64,000 nucleotides of DNA from Myotis daubentonii (Eukaryota; Chordata; Mammalia; Chiroptera; Vespertilionidae). Below the pieces are notes generated by a model, which saw only the letters and a list, made by a program, of their open reading frames with translations, was not told the origin of the DNA and did no database searches. Of this stretch, positions 21,976-32,999 are shown in pieces. Location: contig NC_081840.1 of the NCBI RefSeq assembly GCF_963259705.1, positions 3,777,062 through 3,841,061 of the forward strand, read 5' to 3'. Position 1 is the stretch's first letter. Every line of letters starts with the position of its first letter. Position numbers and translations under genes: made by a program.

Positions 21976-22059
21976 CCTCAGGTGCGTCTTTCTCGTGCCG
22001 CACAGAGTAGCAAAGGCTGGTGACACTGGTTTTACCGCCTCCGCTGAAGAGGCGCCTGT

Positions 22060-22400
22060 GATGAATTATGAATGACCTAACATGTCTTAAATCAGAAAGA
22101 AATCCAATTTAAGTTTCCACACGCAGTTCAAAGTCCGCTTTTCATCTCTACTTTGTTCGCGTCTATTTTGCATCTCAGTAGGTTGTGCACAGAGCAGTGC
22201 GAGGCAGAGTGTCGGAGTTTGCGTGGAGCAGGTATTGACTGATATTCTTTGTTGCATTCTGGAGAGAAAGGCCACTGGAGCCTTTCACCGCCCTCTTTCT
22301 CTCTGCCTCTCTGTGTATGTCTAATGCCCAGATGCAATAAATAGCACATCGGCCCATGAGAAGGAAGCAATTGCTACCTCATATTCATTTCCACTGATGG
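22060..22400. promoter_or_regulatory. CNE candidate
   Basis: Repeat-free block with TGATGAATTATGAATGACC, GTCTATTTTGCATCTC and CAGATGCAATAAATAGC. No frame of note. Texture only. Confidence 0.3.
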
Positions 22401-22504
22401 AATGTTCTCGAAAAAAGAATCCCGTGCCTTCCTAATGGCACGCGGGTCCTTTGCATGGAGAGCCTTCCTGATGTGTTACCCGTATCTATCCAAGGCTCTC
22501 TTCC

Positions 22505-22521
22505 GGGGGGGGGGGGGGGGG
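22505..22521. repeat. G17 homopolymer
   Basis: Seventeen consecutive G, a length likely to vary between individuals and prone to sequencing error. Confidence 0.9.
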
Positions 22522-22579
22522 AACTCTTTGTAGAAGTTAGAATTTGATTAGAAAACAGCATTCATTTGTGAAGTCCAGG

Positions 22580-22789
22580 TCTGAAGAACTGTTTTTTAAA
22601 ATAATCACACTTTTCATTTTGAGGTCATTGTAGATTCCTATATAATACATGCAATACATGCAATACAGAGAGATCCATGTACACCTCACCCAGTTTCCTG
22701 CCTGGGTACCATTTTGCAAAACTAGAGTGACAGTATCTGGATGCAATCCTGAGATCTTATTCAGAGTTCCTGTTTCATGTGCACTCATC

Positions 22790-22823
<34 letters not shown>

Positions 22824-24272
22824 TTAATTCTGTGTGAATTTACAACATATGTACCCACCACCAGAATTAAGATACAGAAGCTCCCTCACCACAGGGGTCC
22901 CCACAACTGACCTATAATGCCACGCCCCTTCCAGCGGCCCCTCCCCGCCCCGCCTTCCCTAACACCTGCTCACTGCTCATCTGCTCTGCTTCTAGAATTT
23001 TTTCGTAATTCAAGGGGGTGATGTATGTGGAACCCTGCAGATGTAACCTTTAGGACTGGCTTTCCCCTCCGCCCACACAACTCCCTGAGATTCATCCGAG
23101 CTGTTGCATGTATCCGTGGTTCGTTTCCTGTTTGGCTAAGTGGCATTCCATCGGATGGATGGGTGAGAGTGCACCCAACGCCGCTTCCATGGAAGGACCT
23201 CTGGGTTACTTTCCAGGGTCAGGAATGAAGCTGCTCTGAGCACGTGTGCAGGTGCTCGGGGACCATTAGTTTTCATTTCTGTGGGATGAAGGCCCAGCAG
23301 CATGATTGCTGGTTCCCACGGTGACTGCCTGTCTAGTCTGATGCGAATCTGCTGGACTATTTCTTGGAGCGTCGTCCCATCTCACCTTCCCGCCAGCGTG
23401 CAGGCGCGATCCCGTTCTCCACAGCCTCGCCCGCATGGGGGCGCCAGCGTGCGCTAGGGCAGGCACTCTGATGGCGCATAGAGGTGTTTCCTGGTGGCGG
23501 TGCTGCTGAGCATCTCCCCAGCTGCTTAGCTGCCGCCTGTGTAGCTTCCTCCATGAAATGTCTGTGCGTGTCTTTTGCCCATTTTGTAACCGGATGGTCT
23601 ATTTTTTCACCCTTGCGTTTTGAAAGCTCCTTCTGTATTCCCTACATATCTAGTTCTCAGTGGGACGTGTGGTTTGCAAACAGGTCCTCCCAGAGGACAG
23701 CTCGAAGTTTCTTCCTCTCAGGGGTGTGTCCTGCAGGGCAGAAGGGCATCGTGTTGATGAGATGTGATTTATCCAGTTTTGCTTTGTGAATCACATCTGT
23801 CTGCGTGTCAAGTCTGAGAGCCCCTTGCTTAGAGACTCCTGAGTTTTTCTCTCCCCTCACCCCCTTCAAAGCTTTGTAGTTTTCCATTTAAGCCCAGACC
23901 CACTTGGCTGCGTTTTATATCCGGCGTGAGGTTTAGCTGAGGTTCATTTACTTGCCGGTACATGTTCAAGGAGAGCCGGACCATCTGCTACAGACGGTCC
24001 TTCCTCCACAGAGCCGTTGGCACCTTTGTCAGAAGTCAGCTGGGCCTGTTCGTGGGGCCTGTTTCCGGCTCTCTGTTCTGTTGCGTTGATCTGTGTTCCC
24101 TATCAGACCACTCCACGCTGCCTTCATTCTTCTAGGGATAGAGTGGGGCTCAATATGGAGTAGAGGGATTCCTCCCACTTCCTCCTTTCTCAAGATTGTT
24201 TTAGCTATTCTAGGGCCTGTGTTTCTACATCAATCTAGAATTCACTTGCCTCTGTCTGAAAAAAATGCCTGT
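22580..24272 (-). mobile_element. old L1M element, ORF2 3' half and 3' end
   Basis: In antisense, the order of landmarks is that of an L1M 3' half: the TTGAGGTCATTGTAGATTCC end, the AAGTGGCATTCCATCGGATG region, ATGAAGCTGCTCTGAGC, CAGCAGCATGATTGCTGG, TGCCCATTTTGTAACCGG, TTTATCCAGTTTTGC, GGCACCTTTGTCAGAAGTC and CAAGATTGTTTTAGCTATTC. The copy is badly diverged and broken in every frame. A GT repeat (22793-22821) has grown inside it. Confidence 0.85.
22793..22821. repeat. (GT)14 microsatellite
   Basis: Uninterrupted GT run inside the old L1. Confidence 0.95.
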
Positions 24273-24854
24273 AAGAGGTGTTCTAAGGAATTAGAGACGG
24301 ATCAAACTATTCAGAGGGCTGCGGCTTGAAAGGCCGAGAAGCCGCCGCTGACCGTCTGGACGGCATGTTGAAGCGGGAAGCTCGGAAAGTCGACCGGAGG
24401 CCATGATAAATCTCCAGAATGCCAGGAAAGCGCCCACTGACTCTCCCTATCGGCTGCTCCAAAATAACCAACTCCTTACATCCACTTGAAGCAGCCTTGA
24501 CCTCTAGCCTGCCTCACACTTACCTGCAACCAGGCCTTGGGGTCATGGACTCTTGCTCTCCCCTCTTCTTAGAAGCTGGCTGAGCCCAGGCCAGGGCAGA
24601 AGGGCACCCCTTCTGAGATGCAGAGGACACCCTAGAAGTGGTGGGAGGGCCCGGGGTGGATCATGGGCGGGTCAGTGCTGTCCGCATGTGTTGTTGGGTT
24701 TCTGTGCCGTCAATGAAGAAGATGCTGTTGAAGAGACAAGTCTCCCTGGACCAGTTCTTCAAAGCTTCTCACAGGGACCAGGGGGCAGAGGGCAGAGTTG
24801 TCTGGTGGTCAATTCCTAATTCCCAGGGAGCTGGCTCTCCCTGAGTTCATTCAT
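24273..24854. other. unique or unclassified sequence
   Basis: The first 250 bp (AAAGGCCGAGAAGCCGCCG onward) may be an old LTR but nothing diagnostic is visible. No gene. Confidence 0.3.
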
Positions 24855-25185
24855 CATTGACTCATAATTAAGGTAAGGATCTCAAGGTGAGATTATCAGG
24901 ATTAGGGAGAGCCCTACATCCACTGTCGATGGTCCTTATAAAAGAAGAGGGGAGAAGGCACCTGGAGGGAAGGGCCATCTGAAGGCAGAGGAGGAAGTCA
25001 GAGCTACAGAGCTGTAAGCTGAGGGGCGTTAAGGATGCTGTAAACCACCAGCCACCAGGAGAGCAGACCCTCTGACACCTCCATCGCACACTGCTGGCCT
25101 CCAGGCTGTGAGAGAAGGTCGTATGTGGCCTTCGCCTCCAGGCTGATGACTTGGTAGAGAAGCCCAAGGAAACAAAGTCAGACTC
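24855..25185 (+). mobile_element. MLT1-like LTR remnant
   Basis: CTCAAGGTGAGATTATCAGG, a GGTCCTTATAAAAGAAGAGG stretch, GAGGAAGTCAGAGCTACAG, and CACTGCTGGCCTCCAGGCTG match the order of an ERVL-MaLR (MLT1) LTR. No internal viral genes are next to it. Confidence 0.7.
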
Positions 25186-25434
25186 TAGTCCTCTTTGGTG
25201 GGAATCACAGTCAGCCCAAGGCCCCTCCTCTGCTAGACACCAGGATTCTGGAGCAGAGGACCAACCCCTACGTCAAGGACTCGGCCTTAGACGGAGCTAC
25301 ACTCCCCATCCGAATGTGGTACCGTTTTCAATTCAAGGCACTATGCCAGGAGTTTCCACTGTGTTCTGCTCTGCCCACTGGACCAGGAGTTTCTAGTAAG
25401 TCACCAGCTCCTCTGTTGTTCCCAACCAGCTCAC
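25186..25434. other. unique non-coding sequence
   Basis: No recognised content. Confidence 0.3.
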
Positions 25435-25835
25435 CTTGACTTGACCACTGAGGAACAGCCTGAGGCCATGACCTTGAGGGACACCCTGGGACCATGACCT
25501 TGACCACTGAGAAACAGTCTGAGGCCATGACCTTGAGGGGCACCATAGGATCGTGACCTTGATGACCCCTGAGGAACAGCCTGAGGCCATAACTTTGGAG
25601 GACACCCTGGGGCCATGACCTTGACCACTGAGGAACAGCCTGAGGACATGACCTTGGGGGACACCCTAGGATCATGGCCTTGACCACTGAGGAACAGCCT
25701 GAGGACATGACCTTGGGGGACACCCTAGGATCATGGCCTTGACCACTGAGGAACAGCCTGAGGACATGACCTTGGGGGACGCCCTGGGACCATGACCTTG
25801 ATGACCACTGAGGAACAACTTAGGACCTTGAAACT
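25435..25835. repeat. 59/62-bp minisatellite, about 6.5 copies
   Basis: Units begin TGACCACTGAGGAACAGCC at about 25442, 25501, 25563, 25622, 25681, 25740 and 25802, giving periods 59, 62, 59, 59, 59 and 62. The units at 25622 and 25681 appear identical over 59 bp. Each unit is itself two related halves around CCATGACCTTGA. Minus-strand frames of 70-131 codons running through it are a by-product of the repetition. Confidence 0.95.
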
Positions 25836-26285
25836 GAAGGCAACCTACCTGAATGCTTCTTGAAGGACACATCTGTCTCCAGGAAAGAGTGGTAACCACC
25901 ACACAAAACTCCCCAACATCCCACACAGTTTGTATAAAGTGGACCACGGGCATTCTTGCAGTACACCGACCCCGCCACAGGGTAGGAGCGAGGGCTGAGT
26001 AGAGTGGATTGGCCGCTGACAAAAGCTCCCTCTGTTGACCTGGAAGATGGATCCCCAGAAAAGGACTCTCTGCTGTGCGGCATCCAGTGACTTCCTTCCA
26101 TGTGGTCCCTGTCCATATGTTTCTCCATGGAGCGGCAGCTTTGGGTCACTGTTGAGAGTATTTGCCATTTTGGTTGCTCACCTGAACTTCTGATCTACAA
26201 AACTCTGAGCTCATATATGAGTTTTCTGTTCACCCCTAAGTGGTAATTTGTTACACTGTATAGGTAAACTAATACATCAGCTACA
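25836..26285 (+). repeat. possible LTR remnant
   Basis: The end reads GTGGTAATTTGTTACACTG then AAACTAATACATCAG, like the 3' end of MLT-type LTRs. The body is unrecognised. Confidence 0.4.
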
Positions 26286-26289
26286 CCAC

Positions 26290-26430
26290 GAACGCCAAAT
26301 GTCCCTGTTTCACAGGAGAGTAAACTGAGGCCCAGCATGGTTGGCCATCTTGTCCGAGATCAGCCTGTCAGGGGCAGGGAAAGGACGTGCGCTGAATCCT
26401 GCTAAGTCCCCAGTCTATTGTCCTGCCACA
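26290..26430 (-). repeat. MIR fragment
   Basis: TGTTTCACAGGAGAGTAAAC followed by TGAGGCCCAGCATGG, minus-strand MIR core. Confidence 0.65.
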
Positions 26431-26639
26431 CAGCCACTGGGGATGTCCTCGCCTTCCCTGCCCCTGAGTGGACGACTGACGATGAAACTTGCGTATTAGA
26501 GTTAATTTCGGGACCATGAATCTAAAAGGCTTTGGCCCGCAGGCCCAGTGTCTCTGGTTCACCCTGCAGTTCCAACCATAACCAGCTATGGTTTCCTGGC
26601 CCCACACTCTGGGCTTGGTCTAACGTGCCTCATGGTAAC
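26431..26639. other. unique non-coding sequence
   Basis: No recognised content. Confidence 0.3.
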
Positions 26640-27420
26640 AGCGCCTAGTAAATTGTCAGGGAAGGGCCAACGCTAAACGATGATCACATGTCAGCCATTA
26701 ATGTAATTGTGTTCTTAAAGCCGCCGTCCTTAAATTACTCGAGTGGTGATTTCCGATTGAATTGGAGTCGCAGCCCAGGAATAATTCATCCCCAGGTCTC
26801 AACCTGCGCAGGAGTCAGCAGCGCGTGACGCGTGCGGAGCTCGCCGCGTTATTGTCGGAATTCCATAATCTATGAGACGCTCTTTCTCGGTGGTGAAGTA
26901 GCTCATTATTAAAATAGAATATTGCGTTCGTGTGTGCTTATTATTTTAATTCAGTGCTCCGGTGACTTACGCAAGGAGGCCCCAACTCTTCCAGGCTCCT
27001 CTCAGTTCTCCTACAGTAAAGTTAATTTATACCAAGATGATAAAAAATTTGATTTATTTTACAACAGATCAGTAATTGTGCTCTACAAATAAGTTCGTAA
27101 TGATAATCAACAGCATTTTCAACATAATTTAATTTGCCTTCTCCCGAGAGGTAGTTAAATGCAGTAATAATAACGCCAGCGTTATGGACTCCCCAGCAGT
27201 TAATCATGGTCTGAATACGCAGACAGCTCCAATATTGTATTGACAGAAATTAAATTAACCATCAGCCTGGGCAATCAGTGGCTATACAGCTATTAAAAGC
27301 AATAAAGGCAACAAACCCCAACCGTTGCCAATTACATTTTGACATATACAAGGGAGAGGACAAATGCTTTTGATGTGAGATTTTTATTTCGATGAAAATC
27401 AGACAAGGGAGTAGCACCTC
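26640..27420. promoter_or_regulatory. CNE candidate with CpG-dense core; contains duplicated element S1
   Basis: Nearly 800 bp with no recognisable repeat and many TAAT words (CAGCCATTAATGTAATTGTG, AGCTCATTATTAAAATAG, TTATTTTAATTCAG). At 26806-26857 about ten CpGs fall in 52 bp, unusual for bulk bat DNA, where methylated CpG decays. The right third holds S1 (27236-27366), which is paralogous to 35399-35530. Probably a cluster of enhancers; the target gene is unknown. Confidence 0.45.
27236..27366 (+). promoter_or_regulatory. duplicated putative CNE, copy S1
   Basis: About 84 percent identical (62 of 74) over its first 74 bp to 35399-35472, including the shared word GGGCAATCAGTGGCTAT, with weaker similarity continuing to the shared GGGAGAGG/AGGAGAGG. 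It has no frame, TIR or tail. It is either an ancient local duplicate of an enhancer or two copies of a very old exapted repeat. Confidence 0.65.
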
Positions 27421-27545
27421 CAATGTAGCAAGGGCTCCCCCATCCTCCAGAGCTTGCAGGGCGCGGGATGCCTCCACCGCGTGTTTTCTTTTTGTTAAAA
27501 GGTAAAATAAAATCAGGTAGCCAAGATTCATAGTAGGTTAAACTT

Positions 27546-27764
27546 TAAAATATATATATATATATTGATTTCAGAGAGGAAGGGAGAGGGAGAGAAAGGT
27601 AGAACCATCAATGATGAGAGAGAATCATTGATCAGCTGCCTCCTGCACAGCCCCTACTGGGGATGGAGCCTGCAACCTGGGCATGTGTCCTTGACCAGAA
27701 TCAAACCCAGGACCCTTCAGTCTGCAAGCCTACGCTCTATCCACTGAGCAAAACTGGCTAGGGC
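27546..27764 (-). mobile_element. Ves SINE, different head subtype
   Basis: The head reads on the minus strand as GCCCTAGCCAGTTTTGCTCA with GGATAGAGCGTAGGC and CAGACTGAAGGG, the other common Ves promoter version. Clear target duplications are ATAGTAGGTTAAACTT (27530-27545) and ATAGTATGTTAAATTT (27766-27781). The tail is (AT)n. Confidence 0.94.
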
Positions 27765-27781
27765 TATAGTATGTTAAATTT

Positions 27782-28078
27782 GAAGACTCCTTTGTAATCT
27801 GTTTTATCTTTGGGTGCCCTACTTTTTTTTTTTTTTTGTCCTAACACTGTGCCCTCTGACACAGGCACACTGAGAGGACCCGATTTGAAGAAGGTAGAGT
27901 GTCAGGGTAAAAAGGAAACCAAAAGAAAAAGAGATTTAATACTTGTGAACTTATAAAGATTCTCGTTTAATAAGCTCAATGATGCTGTAATGAGACAGCG
28001 TTTTACCATAGTCTGGGGCAGATTCTGAACTGGTTTAATTCAATGCACCACCAGATGCAGCATCGGGTAGGGGGCTCA
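27782..28078. other. unique non-coding sequence
   Basis: T-run at about 27823-27837. The rest has no recognised content. Confidence 0.3.
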
Positions 28079-28150
28079 TTTCCTTCTTTCTTTGTTTTGT
28101 TCTCTCCTTTATTCCTTCCTTCCCTCTTTCCTTCCTTCCTTCCCTCCATC
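28079..28150. repeat. (TTCC)n-rich low-complexity tract
   Basis: Imperfect CTTT/TTCC tetranucleotides. Confidence 0.8.
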
Positions 28151-28609
28151 CTGTGTCTAGCATGCCACCCTCCTTCTTTGGTGGTGGTGGGGGGTTAATC
28201 ATGCTCAGCCTTGGAGCTTAGTAGCTGTCCATGTGGGATTGTCCTGGCTGAGCCACAGGCTCCAGAGGAGCTGACCCCACCGAAGGTCAATGGCCACCAC
28301 GTTGGCTGTGGTTGATGGGAAGAGGTTCTGGCTGAGCTTCAGCAGAGGCATGGCCAAGGAGGATCCTGGTCATTGGCATTGGGAAGAGTTCTCAGTGGAG
28401 GACTGACCACCTGTGGACCTGCACATGGCTCCCAGGTGGCCCTCTGGTGTTCAGAAAGGTGACATCTCACACTGAGGCTGGAGGGCGGCCCCAGCTGTCT
28501 CCATTGTTTCCCTGGGTCCTCTTATTCCAGGCCCGTGGACCTCTCCTTCCCTGTAACCTTCAGCCTCTCCTCTTCCTCTAGGTTGGAGATTATTTGAAGT
28601 TGGAAAAGT
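28151..28609. other. unique non-coding sequence
   Basis: No recognised gene or mobile element. Confidence 0.35.
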
Positions 28610-29140
28610 TACGTGGATTTTTTGGGAGACAAAATATTGACATCCCCCGCCCCCCTCAAGATGTCCATTCCCTGATACCCAGAACCTGTGGGGATGTTAC
28701 CTTACGTGACCAGGGGACTTTGCAGTGGAAGAACTTGAGACAGGGAGCATTTTCTGGGTGATCTGGGCATGCCCAGGTCATCATGGGGTCTTTCTAAGTA
28801 GGAAGAGAGAGAGTCAGAGAGAAGAGGAGGAGCAGCGGAGGAGGCAGAGGGAGAGAAGGAGACGTGAAGATGCTCAGAGTCAGAGGGAGATTTGAGGCTG
28901 CCACCCGCTGACTTTGAAGGTGCAGGAAGGGCCCTGAGCTGAGGAATGTGGGTGGCCTCGAGAAGCCGGGACAGTCGAGGAAATGGAGCCCCTCCCACAT
29001 CCGCCGAGGGGCTGAAACCTCGATTCCAGCCCCATGCAACCTGAGTCAGGCTTCTGACCTCTAACCGAGAAGACAATACATTTGTGTTCCAAGTTTCTGC
29101 TAACTTGTGATGGGAGCAAAGGGTCACCAGTATAGCTCTT
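28610..29140 (+). mobile_element. MLT1-like LTR remnant
   Basis: TGGGAGACAAAATATTGAC..., CCAGAACCTGTGGGGATGTT, GGGACTTTGCAGTGG, a GGGTCTTTCTAAGTAGGAAG segment, GAAGATGCTCAGAG and a CTGACCTCTAACCGAGAAG end follow the MLT1 order (CCAGTACCTGTGAATGTGACC, GGTCTTTGCAG, CCTTATAAAAAG, GGACTTCTAGCCTCC). The LTR is old. Confidence 0.7.
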
Positions 29141-29340
29141 CATCTATTGCTTAAACCTCATGTTTGTTAAATGCACGACAATGATTGAGTCCTTCATGCC
29201 TTCCACGTTTTAAACTCAAAAGCCCAGGTGCTTGCCCTAGCGTCTTATGTCCCCAGAACCTCCTCAGTCCCGGGAAAGGTTAAACAGCTGACCACTCTCA
29301 CCACACATCGTGCAATCACAGCTGAGAGGCCACTAGAGCC

Positions 29341-29533
29341 AGCGAACCATCAGCCATGGGCATCCTAGAGTCAGCGGGACCACCAGCCACTGGGCATCCT
29401 GGAGCCAGTGGGACCATCAGCCATGGGCATCCTGGAGCCAGCGGGACCATCAGCCATGGGCATCCTGGAGCCAGTGGGACCATCAGCCATGGGCATCCTG
29501 GAGCCAGCGGGACCATCAGCCATGGGCATCCTG
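29341..29533. repeat. 33-bp minisatellite, about 5.8 copies, 66-bp higher-order period
   Basis: Unit GGACCATCAGCCATGGGCAT followed by CCTGGAGCCAGY. The last base alternates C, T, C, T, C along the array, so the true repeat is a 66-bp dimer. The 33-bp unit is 11 codons, so several frames stay open on both strands. Confidence 0.95.
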
Positions 29534-30469
29534 GTTTCCACGCTGGGTTCTAGGAGCTTCAGGATGGCAGGGGAGCCCACAGGGGCCCCAGGGAGGTGGA
29601 GGCTGGGGGAGCAGCTTTGGCTCCACACTCCTGCTTCAAGCGCAGTGGCCTGCTCCATTGGGCTACATTTTGAGTAATGTTTTTAACTCGTAACAAAGCA
29701 AAGAAGGCAAACATAAGCCTGAAGAACACCGATAGAACAGGGACCATCATGACGCAGGCCGTGCAACCTGAGTCAGGCTTGAGCACGGGGACTGAGCATG
29801 GAGGGGCAGTGACTCTGGAAGCCCAGGCTAGGGCCCTGGCGTCCTCATGTCACAGCCGTGCTCCTTCGGCCATTGTCCACACGGATGCTTCCCTCTGCCC
29901 CTGCCCGAGCCCTCTTCCCCGCCATGCTTCACTGGAAGCAGGGACCAGGTGCTGGCCCGGAGCGGGCAGGAGGTGGCATTTCTGCCGGTTCTTCGTGATG
30001 AAATCAGGGTTCTTTCCTCTCAGCTTTGCCCTTAGATACTCAAGTGTAGAGTGAAGGGTGCTTTCTGGGCGTGGTGAGCCGTTGCCACCTGTTGGATCAT
30101 GGAAGCGGGGGCAGCAGCACCGGGAGAAGGAAGTGCCCTTTGAGAATATGTCATCCGGCTGTTTTTCAGAAGTGCTCTCTGCAATGCACTGAGAGTACAG
30201 AGGACAGAGGGGTCCCTGCCCTCAGGAGGTTATGATCTTAAAGAAGGGCCATGCCCGGAAACACATGGACAACAGGATACTCGAATTCTGGACAGCAGAG
30301 CTCAAAGGTCATTTCCAAGGTCAGAGGAGGGGCGCTAAGCTTGGGAGGAGGTCAACGGAGGTTTCTTGAAGAAAGTCAGGAATAAAGACTTGGACAAACC
30401 AGGCCAAAGGGTTCCCATACACTCTTCCCACACTGACCTGGGACGGGGAGTCAATTAAATAAAAGAAAG
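29534..30469. other. unique non-coding sequence, possible old repeat
   Basis: At about 30180-30400, GTCCCTGCCCTCAGGAGGTT and GGAGGTTTCTTGAAG resemble an ancient interspersed repeat of L2/MIR age. The rest is unique. No gene. Confidence 0.35.
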
Positions 30470-30600
30470 CCCCTTTCACAGGTGAGCAAACTCGGACCAG
30501 AGAATTCCAAGGACTTGCTCCAGGTGGCAGAGCTTTCCAGAGGCGCATTCTGATCTGAACACAGATGGTTTTGTTCCAAATTCAATGCTCTTCCCACTCC
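30470..30600 (-). repeat. MIR fragment
   Basis: TTCACAGGTGAGCAAACTCG and CCAAGGACTTGCTCCAGGTG follow the minus-strand MIR order. Confidence 0.65.
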
Positions 30601-32270
30601 GGGAGAGGTGGGAGGAGGCCGGATGCTGGCTCTTCCAGGGGGCGCTGGATGGGCAGAAAGGAAGATGGCACATCAGTTTCCTTGAGTACCTGGGAGACAG
30701 CCCTTGGATGGCGGTGCTTCGTGCCCTGAGCTCCCTTCCCCTGACCTGAAGGTGTGCTCAGGGCCCTGACAGAATCCGCATCCATCTTTCCTGGCCAATG
30801 TAGACTATGTGGAGGGCCCTAGCAGCAGTGGAGAGAGCATCTCTGACCTTGGCTGACCTTGCTGCTGGGACTGTATCACAATGAGCCCACCACTCAGTCT
30901 CTTTAGGTGAATCCCAGCTTCATGTTGCTTATTGTGCACAGTTATGTGTCTATAGAGATTGACTGCCCATTGAGATTTGGTCTGAGTTTCTTCAGGATCC
31001 TTGACTTGAAGAAAAAAAAAGTAGTATGACTTCAATTCTAGGTATGGCTGTTCCCCAGTGAAAGTCCTGCTGGGAGAAATGACATAAACATAGACGTTTT
31101 ACTTAGAAAAGGGAGTTCGAGTGATGGGTGACCTCTGGGTTTATGAAAGCGCTCCCAGCAGGAACTATGCTGTTTTGAGCTGGTATCAGACTGGAAGTTT
31201 CACTTGTGATTCAGCTTGGAGCTCTGAGTGTTAGGCTCTAATTTCTGTCCTTCTCTTGCAAAGCCGTGTGAACATGACCTTAAAGCATCTCAGCTTCTCA
31301 TGATGTATGAAGGAACAATCAACTAAAATCTTAAAGAAAATAAAAACATTCATGAAGTTGATATAATTATTAGTCAAACACGGTTTGATCTTCAACTCAA
31401 AGGGATTCTTGGTTTCATATCTTATAGGAACATGATGATAGTGCTGGTATTTGTCGGTAACAAAATGCACTTGAAGACAATATGTTGGACCCTTAAGAAT
31501 ATCAGTCGGATGTCATGGGAGGGGCCAGCACTGGGGAGGCAGTTTCACATGGTCCATTGGCTTCCACTGATGAAGGGGTTTGAGGGTCAAGGTCAAAATA
31601 ATACCCTGGAGGGGTACACACAGACATTTTCTAGATTGCGGAGACCTCAAGGATCAAGGAGCATAACTCTGTCTTTTGGCAAATAAAGCAAATGACACTC
31701 AAACTGGGTAGAGGACGTGTCTAGGGCCACATGGATGATTCAGGAAGATGGTGTCAGGGCAGTTTGTCAACACCTCCTTGTGGTACCACATTTAGAAAGC
31801 TCTTCCAGATCATAATAGAATGATCTCAATTTATTTTCCCAGCCAATACTGAGCACCTACTATGTGACTACATGTGTGAGGCTCAGAGGATGCTGGGAGA
31901 AATCAACACAGCCATACCTGATGTCAGGGAGGCTGCAATCTGTTTTGCTTATGTTGCTGACATCATTGTAAACCAGAAAAGCTCATTGTGTGTCTGGTCG
32001 GTGGTGGGATTCCATGGAAGGAAAGAGAGTCCATGCATTTGGAGATATTGGGGTGTGGCGAGTCTAGTCAGTGCATGTAAACTGGTTTTGAGGGGAGCCT
32101 GACGGCCTGTGGACCACAGGGATGAAGACACAAAGTGGTCACATTAGAGAGGAGAGTTTAGAAAGAGCCCTTGTGGGCTTGGGAAAGTGGAGAAGGTGTG
32201 GAAGCAGCTGGGAAGTGTGGGAATGAATCCCAGTGGTCCTTGCTTGTCAAGATGCAGAGTTGGGATTCAC
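30601..32270. other. unique non-coding sequence, 1.7 kb
   Basis: No gene recognised. A MIR/L2-like end may lie at about 31838-31895 (ACTGAGCACCTACTATGTG). A/T-rich between 31290 and 31480. Confidence 0.4.
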
Positions 32271-32274
32271 GTGT

Positions 32275-32505
32275 TAGATCAGAGGTCAGTAGACTGTAGC
32301 CTATGGCCCAAATCTGGCCCACTGTCTGTTTTTATAAATAAAGCTTTATTGGAACACAGACACTCCTGCTAATTTACATATCGTCTGTGGCTGTGTTCAT
32401 GATACAACAGCTCAGTTGAGTAGTGTGGCAGGGCCCATGTGCCCACATAAACCTACAATAGTTGCTTTGCTAGCTGGTCTTTTAAGAAGAAGTTTGCTGA
32501 CCACT
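32275..32505 (+). mobile_element. ancient hAT-Charlie-like element
   Basis: Ends GAGGTCAGTAGACTG and AAGTTTGCTGACCACTT are degenerate inverted repeats. The interior AATAAAGCTTTATTGGAACA and CAGTTGAGTAGTGTGGCAG matches a well-known mammal-wide non-autonomous Charlie family. Clearly older than the bat nhATs in the window. Confidence 0.8.
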
Positions 32506-32948
32506 TGTATTTGTTGGGAAGAACAATCTGGGGTGACTTAAGGGCCCGGTGGAGGGGGAGGGCTCACGGAGCCATGTCCCTGTTACCCTCTTCCCCTTTC
32601 TTCTTCTCCTCTTTGTCATGAGGTATGTTGTGTGCTGGGAGATGTTTAACAACTCGTTCTTTATTGGTGGTTTGCCCATTTCCATGGTGTAAATTCTCCC
32701 ACTATGGCTGACTTTACACTATTGGACAAGGTCACCTGATGCATGTTGGGAAGAGATGGGCACAGATAGCCTGGCATCCACTGCAGGGAGGCCAGGGACT
32801 CAGTCCTGGACACCTTCACAGGGCAAAGCCACATGCAGCTTCTACCTTCTCAATCTCTCTGGTGCAGGCAACCCTGTCTTCGCTGGTGACTTCACTCAGT
32901 GATAAAAACCCAAATTGTTAGGTTTGGAGTTTCTAAAATATTAAACAG
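32506..32948. other. unique non-coding sequence
   Basis: No recognised content. Confidence 0.3.
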
Positions 32949-32949
32949 G

Positions 32950-32952
<3 letters not shown>

Positions 32953-32995
<43 letters not shown>
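32953..32995. repeat. (CA)21 microsatellite
   Basis: Perfect CA run. Confidence 0.97.

Positions 32996-32999
<4 letters not shown>

Noticed and set aside
25328..26168. Series of repeated minus-strand proteins (VPQWSRSW-type)
   Set aside because: They are translations of the 59-bp minisatellite. Frames shift every unit and the same DNA is read in three ways.
26220..26285. Endogenous retrovirus with internal genes
   Set aside because: Only an LTR-like end is seen; no gag, pol or env frames are next to it or to the other LTR remnants.
29316..29677. Repeated 11-residue proteins on both strands
   Set aside because: Product of a 33-bp tandem unit divisible by three; stops are absent by repetition, not selection.
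29035..29780. 18-bp repeat GCAACCTGAGTCAGGCTT at about 29036 and 29763
   Set aside because: Too short to judge; probably chance or a shared scrap of an old LTR.
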